A stretch of DNA of 15,218 nt, from NCBI GenBank assembly GCA_964405325.1, contig CAYONM010000074.1:1-15218 (forward strand), given 5' to 3'. A program made the translations under genes and the position numbers. Of the stretch, positions 1-6,512 are shown piece after piece (positions within the stretch are counted from its first letter, which is position 1; every line of letters starts with the position of its first letter). A model generated the notes under the pieces. The model did no database searches. It saw nothing but the letters and a program-made list of their open reading frames with translations, and was not told the origin of the DNA. The stretch is from CAYONM01 sp964405325. Lineage in GTDB: Bacteria > Planctomycetota > UBA11346.

Positions 1-1
1 G

Positions 2-502
2 ATGGCGCTGCCCCATGTGGTCGTGGCCCTGGTCCTGGCGGCTGTCGCATGGTGGCTCTCGAGCGAGACGGCCATCATCACCTGGTTGCTGGCCGAGGTG
101 GTTCAACCGCTGAAGCTGGGCTGGCAGCCGGCGACCATCGCCTGGTGGATGGATGCCGCCGCCGTGGTGCTGGTGGCCGGTGGCGTCTGTTTTCTGCTCG
201 GCCGCTTGGCCTGGCTGCAGAGCCGCCGTTTCGAACTCTCCCTGCAGCAAATCGTTTTCGTGCACGGCATGCTGTCACGTTCCTGCGATCTTCTCGAACT
301 CTACCGGATACGCGATGTCCAGGTGATCATGCCGCTCCATCTGCGAATATTCGGCCTCGGCCACTGTTATCTCATCACCAGCGACCCGACCACGCCGGTG
401 CTGCCGCTGCTGGGTGTACGTCATCCGGATCGTCTGGCCCAGACCATCCGCGACATGTATCACCGGGCCATGGCCATGGCCGGCGTGGTCAACGTGATGT
501 GA
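2..502 (+). CDS. PH domain-containing membrane protein (bPH_2-like), possibly 5'-partial
   Basis: This 166-residue product has two hydrophobic N-terminal segments (about residues 5-30 and 51-72, rich in V, L, A and W). A soluble domain follows at about 78-153 that fits the bacterial PH domain 2 pattern of YdbS/YdbT-like proteins: a basic-flanked strand (SRRFELS), a 'VHGMLSR' strand-turn, the 'YRIRDVQVI' element, 'LRIFGLGHCYLITSD', and a closing helix beginning HPDRLAQTIRDMY. Such proteins are inner-membrane proteins of mostly unknown role. The ATG at position 2 has no visible ribosome site because the window starts there, so the true start may lie upstream. It converges on the next gene with only 6 bases between stop codons. 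Family assignment is by motif recall, not by search; the membrane topology is visible directly. Confidence 0.7.
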   Translation: MALPHVVVALVLAAVAWWLSSETAIITWLLAEVVQPLKLGWQPATIAWWMDAAAVVLVAGGVCFLLGRLAWLQSRRFELSLQQIVFVHGMLSRSCDLLELYRIRDVQVIMPLHLRIFGLGHCYLITSDPTTPVLPLLGVRHPDRLAQTIRDMYHRAMAMAGVVNVM

Positions 503-508
503 GCTGGT

Positions 509-1030
509 TCAGGGCTTGCTGGTGGCCTGATCGAGCAGTCGCTTGATGTCGGCCATGGCCTGGTGCAGGGCGGCCGAGCGCTGGCGGGCGGTTTCGGCTA
601 TGGTCGGGGCCATGGCTTGTGTCCAGCGCTGTACGAACATGGTCGGCATGCGCTTGCGCACATCGCCATCCTTGAAATCCACCAGGTCGAGCTGCTCCTG
701 GATCGAGCGGTCGAGACGGTGCGCACGCAGGTTCGTATACCACTGGTTCTCGCCATGCTTGTACAGCAGGTCGAGCACCTTGATCGCTTCGCTCCGCTCG
801 AGCTGGTCCCAGGGCAGCTGTTTCCAGGGAATGCTCTGCAGCCAGGGCGGCTCGAAGTTGAGATCGGTGGTCGGGTAGACCTCGGGCGGCGGCAGCCGGC
901 CGGCGGCGCGTTCACTCCGCGCCTTGGCCAGGATCCTGTCGGCGAGGCCGTCGACGACATTGAAGTCGGGCTTCGCGTCTTCCTCGGCGAGCAGCGCCAG
1001 GCAGCACAGGCTCAGCAGCAGCGATCGCAT
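509..1030 (-). CDS. Exported helical protein, last gene of the ATPase cluster
   Basis: The product has 173 residues and is not recognised. The chosen ATG (1030-1028) lies one base after the TGA of the ATPase gene, which implies translational coupling; an upstream in-frame ATG at 1084 would only add an Arg/Pro-rich tail and overlap the ATPase. The N-terminus (MRSLLLSLCCLALLA) is a short Sec signal peptide, with cleavage likely after LLA; the cysteines do not form a proper lipobox. The mature part is charged and mostly helical. It has a tryptophan-rich patch (PPWLQSIPWKQLPWDQL), then a segment around SEAIKVLDLLYKHG, and a helical C-terminus rich in Q, R and A. The position after the ATPase suggests a periplasmic partner of the same machine, which is inference. 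Confidence 0.72.
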   Translation of the reverse strand: MRSLLLSLCCLALLAEEDAKPDFNVVDGLADRILAKARSERAAGRLPPPEVYPTTDLNFEPPWLQSIPWKQLPWDQLERSEAIKVLDLLYKHGENQWYTNLRAHRLDRSIQEQLDLVDFKDGDVRKRMPTMFVQRWTQAMAPTIAETARQRSAALHQAMADIKRLLDQATSKP

Positions 1031-1031
1031 T

Positions 1032-2459
1032 TCAGATCCCCTTGGTCTCGGTGCCCTTGACCGCGGTCTTGGTGGCGCCGCCATGCTGGCTGGCCCGCGG
1101 CCGGAACTTCATCTTCACCGGCGCCGTGGTGTATTCGAGCTCGCTGCCCTTGGTGGCCCAGACCCAGCCCTCGCCGGTGTTGAGGGTCGAGAGGTCGTAG
1201 GGACGCAGCACTTCGAGGCAGGCGTTGACCGTCTTGATGTGGGCCAGCCACTGCGGCGAGGCCATCTTGTGCAGGATGAGGTGGGTACTGAGGGCCATGA
1301 TCTCGTAGGGGATGGAAGGTGGATCCTGGCTCGCGACCAGGATCGAACAGGCCTTATGGCGCATCTCGCGGATGTTCTCCTCGAGGGCCTTCACAAGATT
1401 CTTGTCATCCATGAACTTGTGGGCCTCATCGAAGCAGACCAGCTTGTTGACGGTATCGCCCTCGATCAACTCCTCGCGTCGGTTCTCGGCCACGCAGCGC
1501 AGGTTGTGGTCGGAAATCTGGTACCAGTCGCCTTGGTAGGGACCGCTGGGATCGTAGCTCTTGGCGTCGCCGAAGACCTGCATAAGCACGATCAGCAGGG
1601 CGAAGACCTCGTCCTTCTCCATGAACTCGTCGCGCAGATCGACGATGATCATGCGGCCCGGCTTGATCAGCTTCTGGATCCCACACGCGGGATCGATGAA
1701 CTGGTCGACCACATCGAGCCGGATGCCGGCCAGGTCCTTCTGCAATTGCTCGAGCTTCGAAGCGTGGATCCCCTCGCGCAGGATGTCGACACTGAGGTCG
1801 AAGCGGTGCTGCTTCATGAGCAGCTTGAGCACGTTGATGTACATGTTCTTCTCACCCACGGCGCCCATCAGGATGCGCCACTGCGGGATCTGGATCTCGT
1901 TGGGGTGGAAGGCCAAGGGCTCCACCCGCAAACCCGGGAACTCCTCTCTGCGACGCTGCACTGCCTCCTTGGGAGCGAGCAGCAAGACGTCGTCGCAGGC
2001 CCGGGGATCAGCGCCATAGAATCGTTTGAGCGCTTTGACCTGGCCGGAATCGTAGTTCGCTTCGACCATGGTCACGAACTCCGGCTCGTAGGCCTCGGAA
2101 GCCGAGTAGTGGAACATCATCACGCAGAGCGGGCTGGGCAGCTGATTGAGCTTGGCAATGGGTTGGCAGGCCATCTCCATGATCGTGCCCAGGGTGTAGG
2201 ACTTGCCGCCGCCAGGGGCGCCGAACAGGCTCATGCAGTGGACGTGGTTGAAATCGAAGGCGACCACGCGCTCGCGCGGCTGCTCGTCGGTGATCAGGGT
2301 CGTGCCGACGACGCCGTACTGCGGCGAGTCGATATCCATGTTGCCGAGCATGACATCGAAGTAGGGCTGGTCGCCCTCGCCAGCCTCACGCGAGCGGGTG
2401 CTCTCCAGGCCGGGGAGTGTCCAGTCCTTGTCCTGGGTGATGGTGATACCGCTAGGCAT
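1032..2459 (-). CDS. FtsK/HerA-superfamily P-loop ATPase
   Basis: This 475-residue cytoplasmic ATPase has a Walker A motif GAPGGGKS at residues 80-87. Walker B is KLVCFDEAHKF at 339-349, with the catalytic D344-E345. A strand ending in Gln (SILVASQDP, 372-380) is the sensor-type motif typical of HerA, VirD4 and VirB4 ATPases, and 'GRMIIVDLRDE' (268-278) is a second core strand. About 80 residues precede the P-loop, shorter than the beta-barrel of classical HerA. The family pumps DNA or protein through a hexameric ring; members serve conjugation, DNA repair, defence and secretion. No NurA nuclease, relaxase or VirB-type gene lies nearby. The gene overlaps the upstream membrane-protein gene by 8 bp and is followed one base later by an exported-protein gene. 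That context favours an envelope-linked transport ATPase, although a defence ATPase cannot be excluded. Confidence 0.9.
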   Translation of the reverse strand: MPSGITITQDKDWTLPGLESTRSREAGEGDQPYFDVMLGNMDIDSPQYGVVGTTLITDEQPRERVVAFDFNHVHCMSLFGAPGGGKSYTLGTIMEMACQPIAKLNQLPSPLCVMMFHYSASEAYEPEFVTMVEANYDSGQVKALKRFYGADPRACDDVLLLAPKEAVQRRREEFPGLRVEPLAFHPNEIQIPQWRILMGAVGEKNMYINVLKLLMKQHRFDLSVDILREGIHASKLEQLQKDLAGIRLDVVDQFIDPACGIQKLIKPGRMIIVDLRDEFMEKDEVFALLIVLMQVFGDAKSYDPSGPYQGDWYQISDHNLRCVAENRREELIEGDTVNKLVCFDEAHKFMDDKNLVKALEENIREMRHKACSILVASQDPPSIPYEIMALSTHLILHKMASPQWLAHIKTVNACLEVLRPYDLSTLNTGEGWVWATKGSELEYTTAPVKMKFRPRASQHGGATKTAVKGTETKGI

Positions 2460-3027
2460 GTTCCGTGCTCTTCTCGTGGTCGCTGTCGTGATGGGGGATG
2501 GCTCGCCGCCCCAGACGCCTGGCCCGGCGGCGGAGCATCAGCGCCCAGACCAGGATGCCGAAGGGCAGCAAAAAAGCAGCCAACAGGGGTATCCACAGGG
2601 GACTGAGCACCCACAACCAACCGATCGAAGACCAACCGGTCATCTTGAGCAGAAAGAGACCGATAAGACTGAACTTGATGATTGCTACGCCGGTCTGTGC
2701 ATGCTCTTCGTGCAAGCGCCCCAGGGGGCTCTCCTGGGCCATCCTGGTGCAGAGACGGTAGAGGTCGTGGAAGGGCAGGTCGTCGAGGTCAACCTCCCGT
2801 TCTTGGTCTGGAGTCTGCTGCGGGGCGGCTTCTGACGCCGGATTACGGGCCTGCCCGGCGGTCAGTTCGTGAGCGTTATCCGGTCCGTTCAGAAAGGCCA
2901 GTGGCGGTGCCTTGAGCCTTTCGGCGACGAACACCGGACGCTCATCCGGCTCCGCTGCGGGTCGGGCCCAGCTTGATGGACGCGGCGTTTCCTCATCCTC
3001 GTCGGGTGCTGATGGTTGCGGTTTCAC
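2452..3027 (-). CDS. Two-helix membrane protein with Pro-rich cytoplasmic N-tail
   Basis: The product has 191 residues and is not recognised. The start is GTG, overlapping the upstream TGA as GTGA (3027-3024), so translation is probably coupled. Residues 1-80 are Pro/Glu/Ala-rich and probably disordered. Residues 80-110 are charged and helical (LDDLPFHDLYRLCTRMAQE). Two hydrophobic spans follow at about 112-131 and 136-164, joined by a tight loop (MTGWSSIGW). The C-terminus (RRRARRLGRR, then His/Asp/Glu) is strongly positive, placing both termini in the cytoplasm by the positive-inside rule. It lies directly upstream of the ATPase gene, with an 8-bp overlap, so a role as the ATPase's membrane anchor is plausible. 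That role is inferred from position only. Confidence 0.78.
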   Translation of the reverse strand: MKPQPSAPDEDEETPRPSSWARPAAEPDERPVFVAERLKAPPLAFLNGPDNAHELTAGQARNPASEAAPQQTPDQEREVDLDDLPFHDLYRLCTRMAQESPLGRLHEEHAQTGVAIIKFSLIGLFLLKMTGWSSIGWLWVLSPLWIPLLAAFLLPFGILVWALMLRRRARRLGRRAIPHHDSDHEKSTEHA

Positions 3028-3509
3028 TGCAGGGACTTGTCGATGAATTCGGGATCGGAGGCGGCATCGAGGGCTCGTAGGAGCTTGTCGCCGAAGCTGC
3101 GCATTTCACGGTCGAAGGCTGAGATATCGCCGCCCATGGCCTCGACCGCGCGGCGGGCCTCGGCGTATTTGCGCGGGGCTGCCTGGAGCAGGAGTTGCGG
3201 CATCATGCCGACCTTCGCGGCCAGGCTGTGCACATAGGCCTCGCCGGTGATCGGCTTGAGCACCATGAGCCCGTGCTCGGCGCTGAGGCTGAGGGCGTCT
3301 CCCGAAAGCAGGGCGATGGCCTGCAGTCGTTGCAGGCGCTGCTCGTTGCTCATCTCCTGCCAGGGCACCCGCGGGGTGCCGACCTGGTCGATCACCCCTT
3401 GGCGGAATCGGGAGAGGCTGTCGTGGGCGCTGTCGGCATCGAATTCCTCGGTCGCGACCGGGGCGAGGACGGCGAGCAGGCAGACAATGAGGGCGCTGCT
3501 TCGTGACAT
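3024..3509 (-). CDS. Exported helical protein
   Basis: The product has 161 residues and is not recognised. The N-terminus (MSRSSALIVCLLAVLAPVATEEF) is a good Sec signal peptide, with cleavage expected near PVA-TEE. The mature protein is almost entirely helical and charged. It has a VPWQEM element followed by a helix ending QAIALLSG, a middle hydrophobic helix (GMMPQLLLQAA) and an amphipathic C-terminus. The ATG lies two bases after the stop of the upstream acidic-protein gene, and the TGA overlaps the GTG of the next gene. The order 'PW - short helix - AI..L.LL' resembles the exported protein at 509-1030, so the two may be distant relatives. It is probably a periplasmic component of the ATPase cluster (inference). 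Confidence 0.74.
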   Translation of the reverse strand: MSRSSALIVCLLAVLAPVATEEFDADSAHDSLSRFRQGVIDQVGTPRVPWQEMSNEQRLQRLQAIALLSGDALSLSAEHGLMVLKPITGEAYVHSLAAKVGMMPQLLLQAAPRKYAEARRAVEAMGGDISAFDREMRSFGDKLLRALDAASDPEFIDKSLQ

Positions 3510-3511
3510 GC

Positions 3512-3868
3512 TCAGAGCCTGCTGTCGACGACCACGTCGGGCGTGGCCATGCGTAGGCTATCGGCAGTGGTGTCGACGTTGCGGCCGAGGTCGTTCTGCT
3601 GAATGGTGGCGCTGTCGTTGACCGGCAGCACCTCGTCGACGATCGCGAAGGCCCCGGCCAGGATCAGAGGATCGGTCTTGGCGATGAGGAGGCCGGTGTC
3701 GACCTGGTTGCTGGCGATGGATTCGAGGGCTGCCTCGCCGACCTCGGCCGCGACCAGCGTCGATTGGTCGATCTGCTGCTCCTGGGCTTCGCGTTCGGCC
3801 TGGCGACGCATCTCCTGCTGGGGGGAGAGCAGGGTATCGTCGTCGTGCATGGGATCGGGTGCGGGCAT
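3512..3868 (-). CDS. Small acidic hypothetical protein
   Basis: The product has 118 residues and is not recognised. The ATG at 3868 has a strong ribosome site (GAGGAG, about 6 bases upstream), so this may be the first gene of a transcript. The protein is acidic. It has a Gln/Glu/Arg-rich helix at about 16-35 (QQEMRRQAEREAQEQQ), a hydrophobic helical stretch around 'LLIAKTDPLILAGAFAIVDEVL', and a Thr/Asp-rich C-terminus. There is no signal peptide and no certain transmembrane span. It sits two bases before the exported-protein gene and leads the five-gene ATPase cluster, so it may be a cytoplasmic adaptor or chaperone. That is a guess from position and composition. Confidence 0.65.
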   Translation of the reverse strand: MPAPDPMHDDDTLLSPQQEMRRQAEREAQEQQIDQSTLVAAEVGEAALESIASNQVDTGLLIAKTDPLILAGAFAIVDEVLPVNDSATIQQNDLGRNVDTTADSLRMATPDVVVDSRL

Positions 3869-3912
3869 GGGCGGCTCCTCAGGCGTGGACCGTTGCGGTC
3901 ATGGTATGTGAA

Positions 3913-3952
3913 CGACCCGGCCGACAAGATGCTCGCTCGACGGCCGGGGTCG
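3913..3952. repeat. Imperfect inverted repeat between two minus-strand gene groups
   Basis: CGACCCGGCCG (3913-3923) pairs with CGGCCGGGGTCG (3941-3952) with one bulged G; the loop is 17 bases. It sits in the 113-bp gap between the stop at 3982 and the start at 3868. No T-run follows on the minus strand, so it is not a standard intrinsic terminator. It could be an attenuator, an RNA-processing site or a regulator binding site. It leaves open whether the two gene groups share a transcript. Confidence 0.45.
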
Positions 3953-3981
3953 CTTGAGGCCTGCCATCCGCTCTCCGCGCT

Positions 3982-5343
3982 TCAGCGGGCGGCCTCGTAG
4001 GGTGCATCGAACTCCTCGGGCGCGAGATCGGCCAGTATGTGTTTGGGCTCGATCGCAGCGCCGCGACGGTGCTCGCCGAGCGGCAGCAGATCAGGGTCGA
4101 GCCAGCCGTCGGGCAAGCACAGCCAGGGCTCCTGGTCGACCCCCACGCAGCGACTGTCGGCATCCTCGACGACCACATGGGGGAACGCGGCGATGGCCGG
4201 GAAGACCTGCTCGATGACGCTCTGCCAGCCCTGGCGTAGCAACAGGTGGAGCGAAGGGCTGCGGCCATGCGGTGGCTGGTTCACATCGACCTGCTGGGGC
4301 AGCCATTCGCCGTAGACCAGCAGGGCGCCGAGACCGCCACCGGAGAGCCAGCAGCCGTCGGGGTCGCGCAGCAGAACCGGCGTGCGCAGCGCTTCGGGCA
4401 TGTCGAGCAGGGCCAGGCCTTCCTGCTTGAGGATACGCAGGCGCGGCAGGCAGTGGATGAGGATGCGGTGCAGCAGGGTTCCCAGGCCGGTGACCGTGTC
4501 GCTGCCGTGGCCCAGGTGGTGCAGGCTCTCGGCCAGACAGGGCTCAGCGCGTTCGCGTGTCCGGCGCTGAGCAGCCCGCGACCAGCAGCCTTCCTCGATC
4601 GGTTCGCGCCAGGGGAATGCCGCCATGTGGTCGACGAGGACCTCCGCCAGAGCCGGTGGCTGGGGATCATTGAGGATCACCCGGAGCGATGGCCGCTGTG
4701 GTTGGCGTAAGGCGATGCGCAGCAGGTGCTGCGAGCGCTCGTCGGCGGGGGGGATACCGGTGGCCCGCAGCACTGCCGCCGCCGAGCCCCCGGCCAGCCA
4801 GCCGCGCCGGGGGCGATCACCGCTGATGGCCGTGGCCCAGGCCAGCCACCAGGCGCCCGGGCCGGCCGCCTCCTCCCCTGCCAGGGGCGAGGTGTCAGGA
4901 TCCTCCTCCCACAGCGGGCTGGCCCCGGAGCGGGTCAGTTCCATAGCCGGTGACAGTCCGCCGAGCAGCAGATCGGGGAGCCACAGCAGGCCATCCACGA
5001 CGCCGCAGCAGGCCCGGAACCAGCTGTCGGTCTGCAATTTGACGCCGACCAGATCGGCGGCCCGATCCCAGGCGCTGCCAATGCAGCGCTGGGCGAGGGC
5101 GGTGAGCAGGCCGCGGCCGCCTCGTTGCACCAGCGCCCGACGCAGGTCGTGCTGCCACCATGAGAGGAACCAGAGCCGGAAGGCCTCGCGATCCCCGGCC
5201 CAGGCGGCCTCCTCTAGGGGCAGGGTCTCGGCCAGCATGGGGTCGTCGGCGAAATAGCCGGCCTGCTCAGCCGCTGCGCGTACAGCCATGATCAGGCCGC
5301 GATCATCGGTGGCCAGATAGTCGGCCGGGGTGGCACTGCTCAT
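3982..5343 (-). CDS. Large hypothetical protein, Trp/Leu-rich
   Basis: The product has 453 residues and is not recognised. The ATG at 5343-5341 overlaps the TGA of the upstream gene as ATGA, which decides the start against a longer Arg-rich in-frame extension to 5625 that would run inside the upstream gene. The protein has no signal peptide. It contains many Trp and Leu residues: WFLSWWQHDLRRAL near residue 56, GLLWLPDLLLGGL in the first third, WWLAWATAI in the middle. The C-terminal half is well structured, with motifs LLRDPDGCWLSGGGLGALLVYGEWLPQQ and DQEPWLCLPDGWLDPDLLPLGEHRRG. No P-loop, nuclease or protease motif was seen. It is coupled to the 5340-6371 gene, so the two products probably interact. 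Confidence 0.75.
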   Translation of the reverse strand: MSSATPADYLATDDRGLIMAVRAAAEQAGYFADDPMLAETLPLEEAAWAGDREAFRLWFLSWWQHDLRRALVQRGGRGLLTALAQRCIGSAWDRAADLVGVKLQTDSWFRACCGVVDGLLWLPDLLLGGLSPAMELTRSGASPLWEEDPDTSPLAGEEAAGPGAWWLAWATAISGDRPRRGWLAGGSAAAVLRATGIPPADERSQHLLRIALRQPQRPSLRVILNDPQPPALAEVLVDHMAAFPWREPIEEGCWSRAAQRRTRERAEPCLAESLHHLGHGSDTVTGLGTLLHRILIHCLPRLRILKQEGLALLDMPEALRTPVLLRDPDGCWLSGGGLGALLVYGEWLPQQVDVNQPPHGRSPSLHLLLRQGWQSVIEQVFPAIAAFPHVVVEDADSRCVGVDQEPWLCLPDGWLDPDLLPLGEHRRGAAIEPKHILADLAPEEFDAPYEAAR

Positions 5344-6371
5344 GCCGCCTGCCAGTCGGCCACGATCAGGGCGTCGTGGACCGAGCGCTCCTCGATCCAG
5401 GCAAGGGTTGGTAGCGATCCTGTCTCGATCCGATAGGCAGGATGTGAGCTGCCGCGAAACAGCGCCGTGCCGGAGCGGTGGCCGGCGCTTGCCATCAGCC
5501 GTTCCTCGCAGGGTAGCACCGCGGTCTCGTCGAGTGGCACCCGACCGGGATCGCCGCCGAGGGCGCTGGCTGTCACCGCCAGCCAGCCTCGCTTGAGCAG
5601 GGTGTCGCTGCCGCTCGCGAAGCATTGGGTCATGAAGTGACCGTGCTGTACGAAGCCGTTCCAGCTGCCGTATTGACGCAGGTCGTCGCAGCGGCTGCGC
5701 CAGGCGCAGTACGACACCACCCGCATCAAGGCTCGCACCGGGCAGGGCTCCCAGCCGCTGGCCGCGGCCATGGCATGCAGCGGCAGGCGACGGCCCAGGC
5801 GCAGGCAGCCGGCGAAGTCCAGCCCGGGTGGGGTCAGTCGGCGGAAACGGCCGAACAACGAAGCGGGCAGTTGGGGGCCGTCGAGGTGGTGGCCACCGAG
5901 CAGGGGACCGGTCTCGCTGTGGACCGCATGGACCAGCAGCAGGTCGGCCCGCGGCAGAGGGATGAAGTGCCGGTGGATGGGAATCGGCCAGGCGCCGGAG
6001 CAGTGCCAGCCGGCCGGCTCGCTGTGAAGGCCCTCGGCCAGGGCCCGGCAGCGCTCGACGATGGCATCGGGCACCAGCACGCCCTTGGGGTGACCGTCGA
6101 TCACGCTCGCCGCCAGTCCGGTGCGCAACAGGCGGGCGGCGACCCGCTGTGGATCGCCGCCGCAGAGCCGGGTGATCAGCGGTCGCAGTTCACGCGCCGC
6201 GCTCAGGCTCAGCTTGCGGTTGATCAGCAACCAGTCCCAGGCATCGCCGAGCCGCTCAGGCAAATCATCGCTGATGCCGTCGGCGAGCGCCGCGGCCATC
6301 GTCTGCACTGCCTGTTGTTCAGCCGGCTGGCGAGCGATCTCCCGCCAGATGGCCAACACGCGCGACCACAT
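5340..6371 (-). CDS. Hypothetical protein, His/Cys-containing, first of a coupled pair
   Basis: The product has 343 residues and is not recognised. The first ~110 residues are helical and charged, similar to a helical-repeat scaffold. The middle has a His-rich stretch (GWHCSGAWPIPIHRHF, then LVHAVHSETGPLLGGHHLDG) that could bind metal, although no known metal-hydrolase signature is complete. The later part contains Trp and Cys (VSYCAWRSRCDDLRQYGSWNG). The ATG at 6371 has no clear Shine-Dalgarno sequence. A TTGACG box at 6406-6401 lies 30-35 bases upstream of the ATG, so a very short leader or leaderless mRNA is possible. The gene ends in an ATGA overlap with the 453-residue protein gene and diverges from the gene at 6513 across 141 bp. 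A long plus-strand open frame opposite it is compositionally a shadow. Confidence 0.74.
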   Translation of the reverse strand: MWSRVLAIWREIARQPAEQQAVQTMAAALADGISDDLPERLGDAWDWLLINRKLSLSAARELRPLITRLCGGDPQRVAARLLRTGLAASVIDGHPKGVLVPDAIVERCRALAEGLHSEPAGWHCSGAWPIPIHRHFIPLPRADLLLVHAVHSETGPLLGGHHLDGPQLPASLFGRFRRLTPPGLDFAGCLRLGRRLPLHAMAAASGWEPCPVRALMRVVSYCAWRSRCDDLRQYGSWNGFVQHGHFMTQCFASGSDTLLKRGWLAVTASALGGDPGRVPLDETAVLPCEERLMASAGHRSGTALFRGSSHPAYRIETGSLPTLAWIEERSVHDALIVADWQAA

Positions 6372-6434
6372 GGTTCAGCAATTGTCAGTGTGCCAAGCGG
6401 CGTCAAGCCAGCGAGGTGTTCCGCATGGCGTGCA

Positions 6435-6447
6435 GCAAACGGTTTGC
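6435..6447. promoter_or_regulatory. Candidate operator palindrome in divergent intergenic region
   Basis: GCAAAC-G-GTTTGC is a perfect 6-bp dyad around one base, in the 141-bp gap between the divergent genes starting at 6371 (-) and 6513 (+). Its form resembles half-sites of LacI-type and similar dimeric repressors. A weak -10-like TATAGA lies downstream near 6484-6489. Binding is not shown by the sequence. Confidence 0.35.
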
Positions 6448-6512
6448 ACATATCGGGTGATCCTGCACCTACCAGTGGCAGCGTATAGACTGGCGCGGTT
6501 GGGAGGATGATG

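Noticed and set aside
1032..2459. Naming the ATPase after a specific conjugation or phage-defence protein
   Set aside because: The superfamily motifs are clear, but no diagnostic neighbour of a known system is present, so a gene symbol would be a guess.
924..2606. A 560-codon open frame on the plus strand opposite the ATPase
   Set aside because: The minus strand encodes a complete P-loop ATPase with Walker A, Walker B and sensor motifs. The plus frame is a Leu/Asp/His/Gly-rich shadow produced by biased codons and has no ribosome site or domain.
5344..5625. N-terminal extension of the 453-residue protein to 5625
   Set aside because: It is Arg/Pro-rich, lies wholly inside the upstream gene and would destroy the ATGA junction at 5343-5340.
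6378..6400. Sigma-54-type promoter (TTGGCAC...TTGC) upstream of 6371 on the minus strand
   Set aside because: The GG-to-GC distance is 13 bases instead of the required 10.
5625..6488. A 287-codon plus-strand open frame opposite the 343-residue protein
   Set aside because: Its composition (Ala, Gly, Gln, Arg, His) is typical of an antisense shadow, and it runs through the divergent promoter region. The minus frame is coupled to its downstream neighbour by ATGA.
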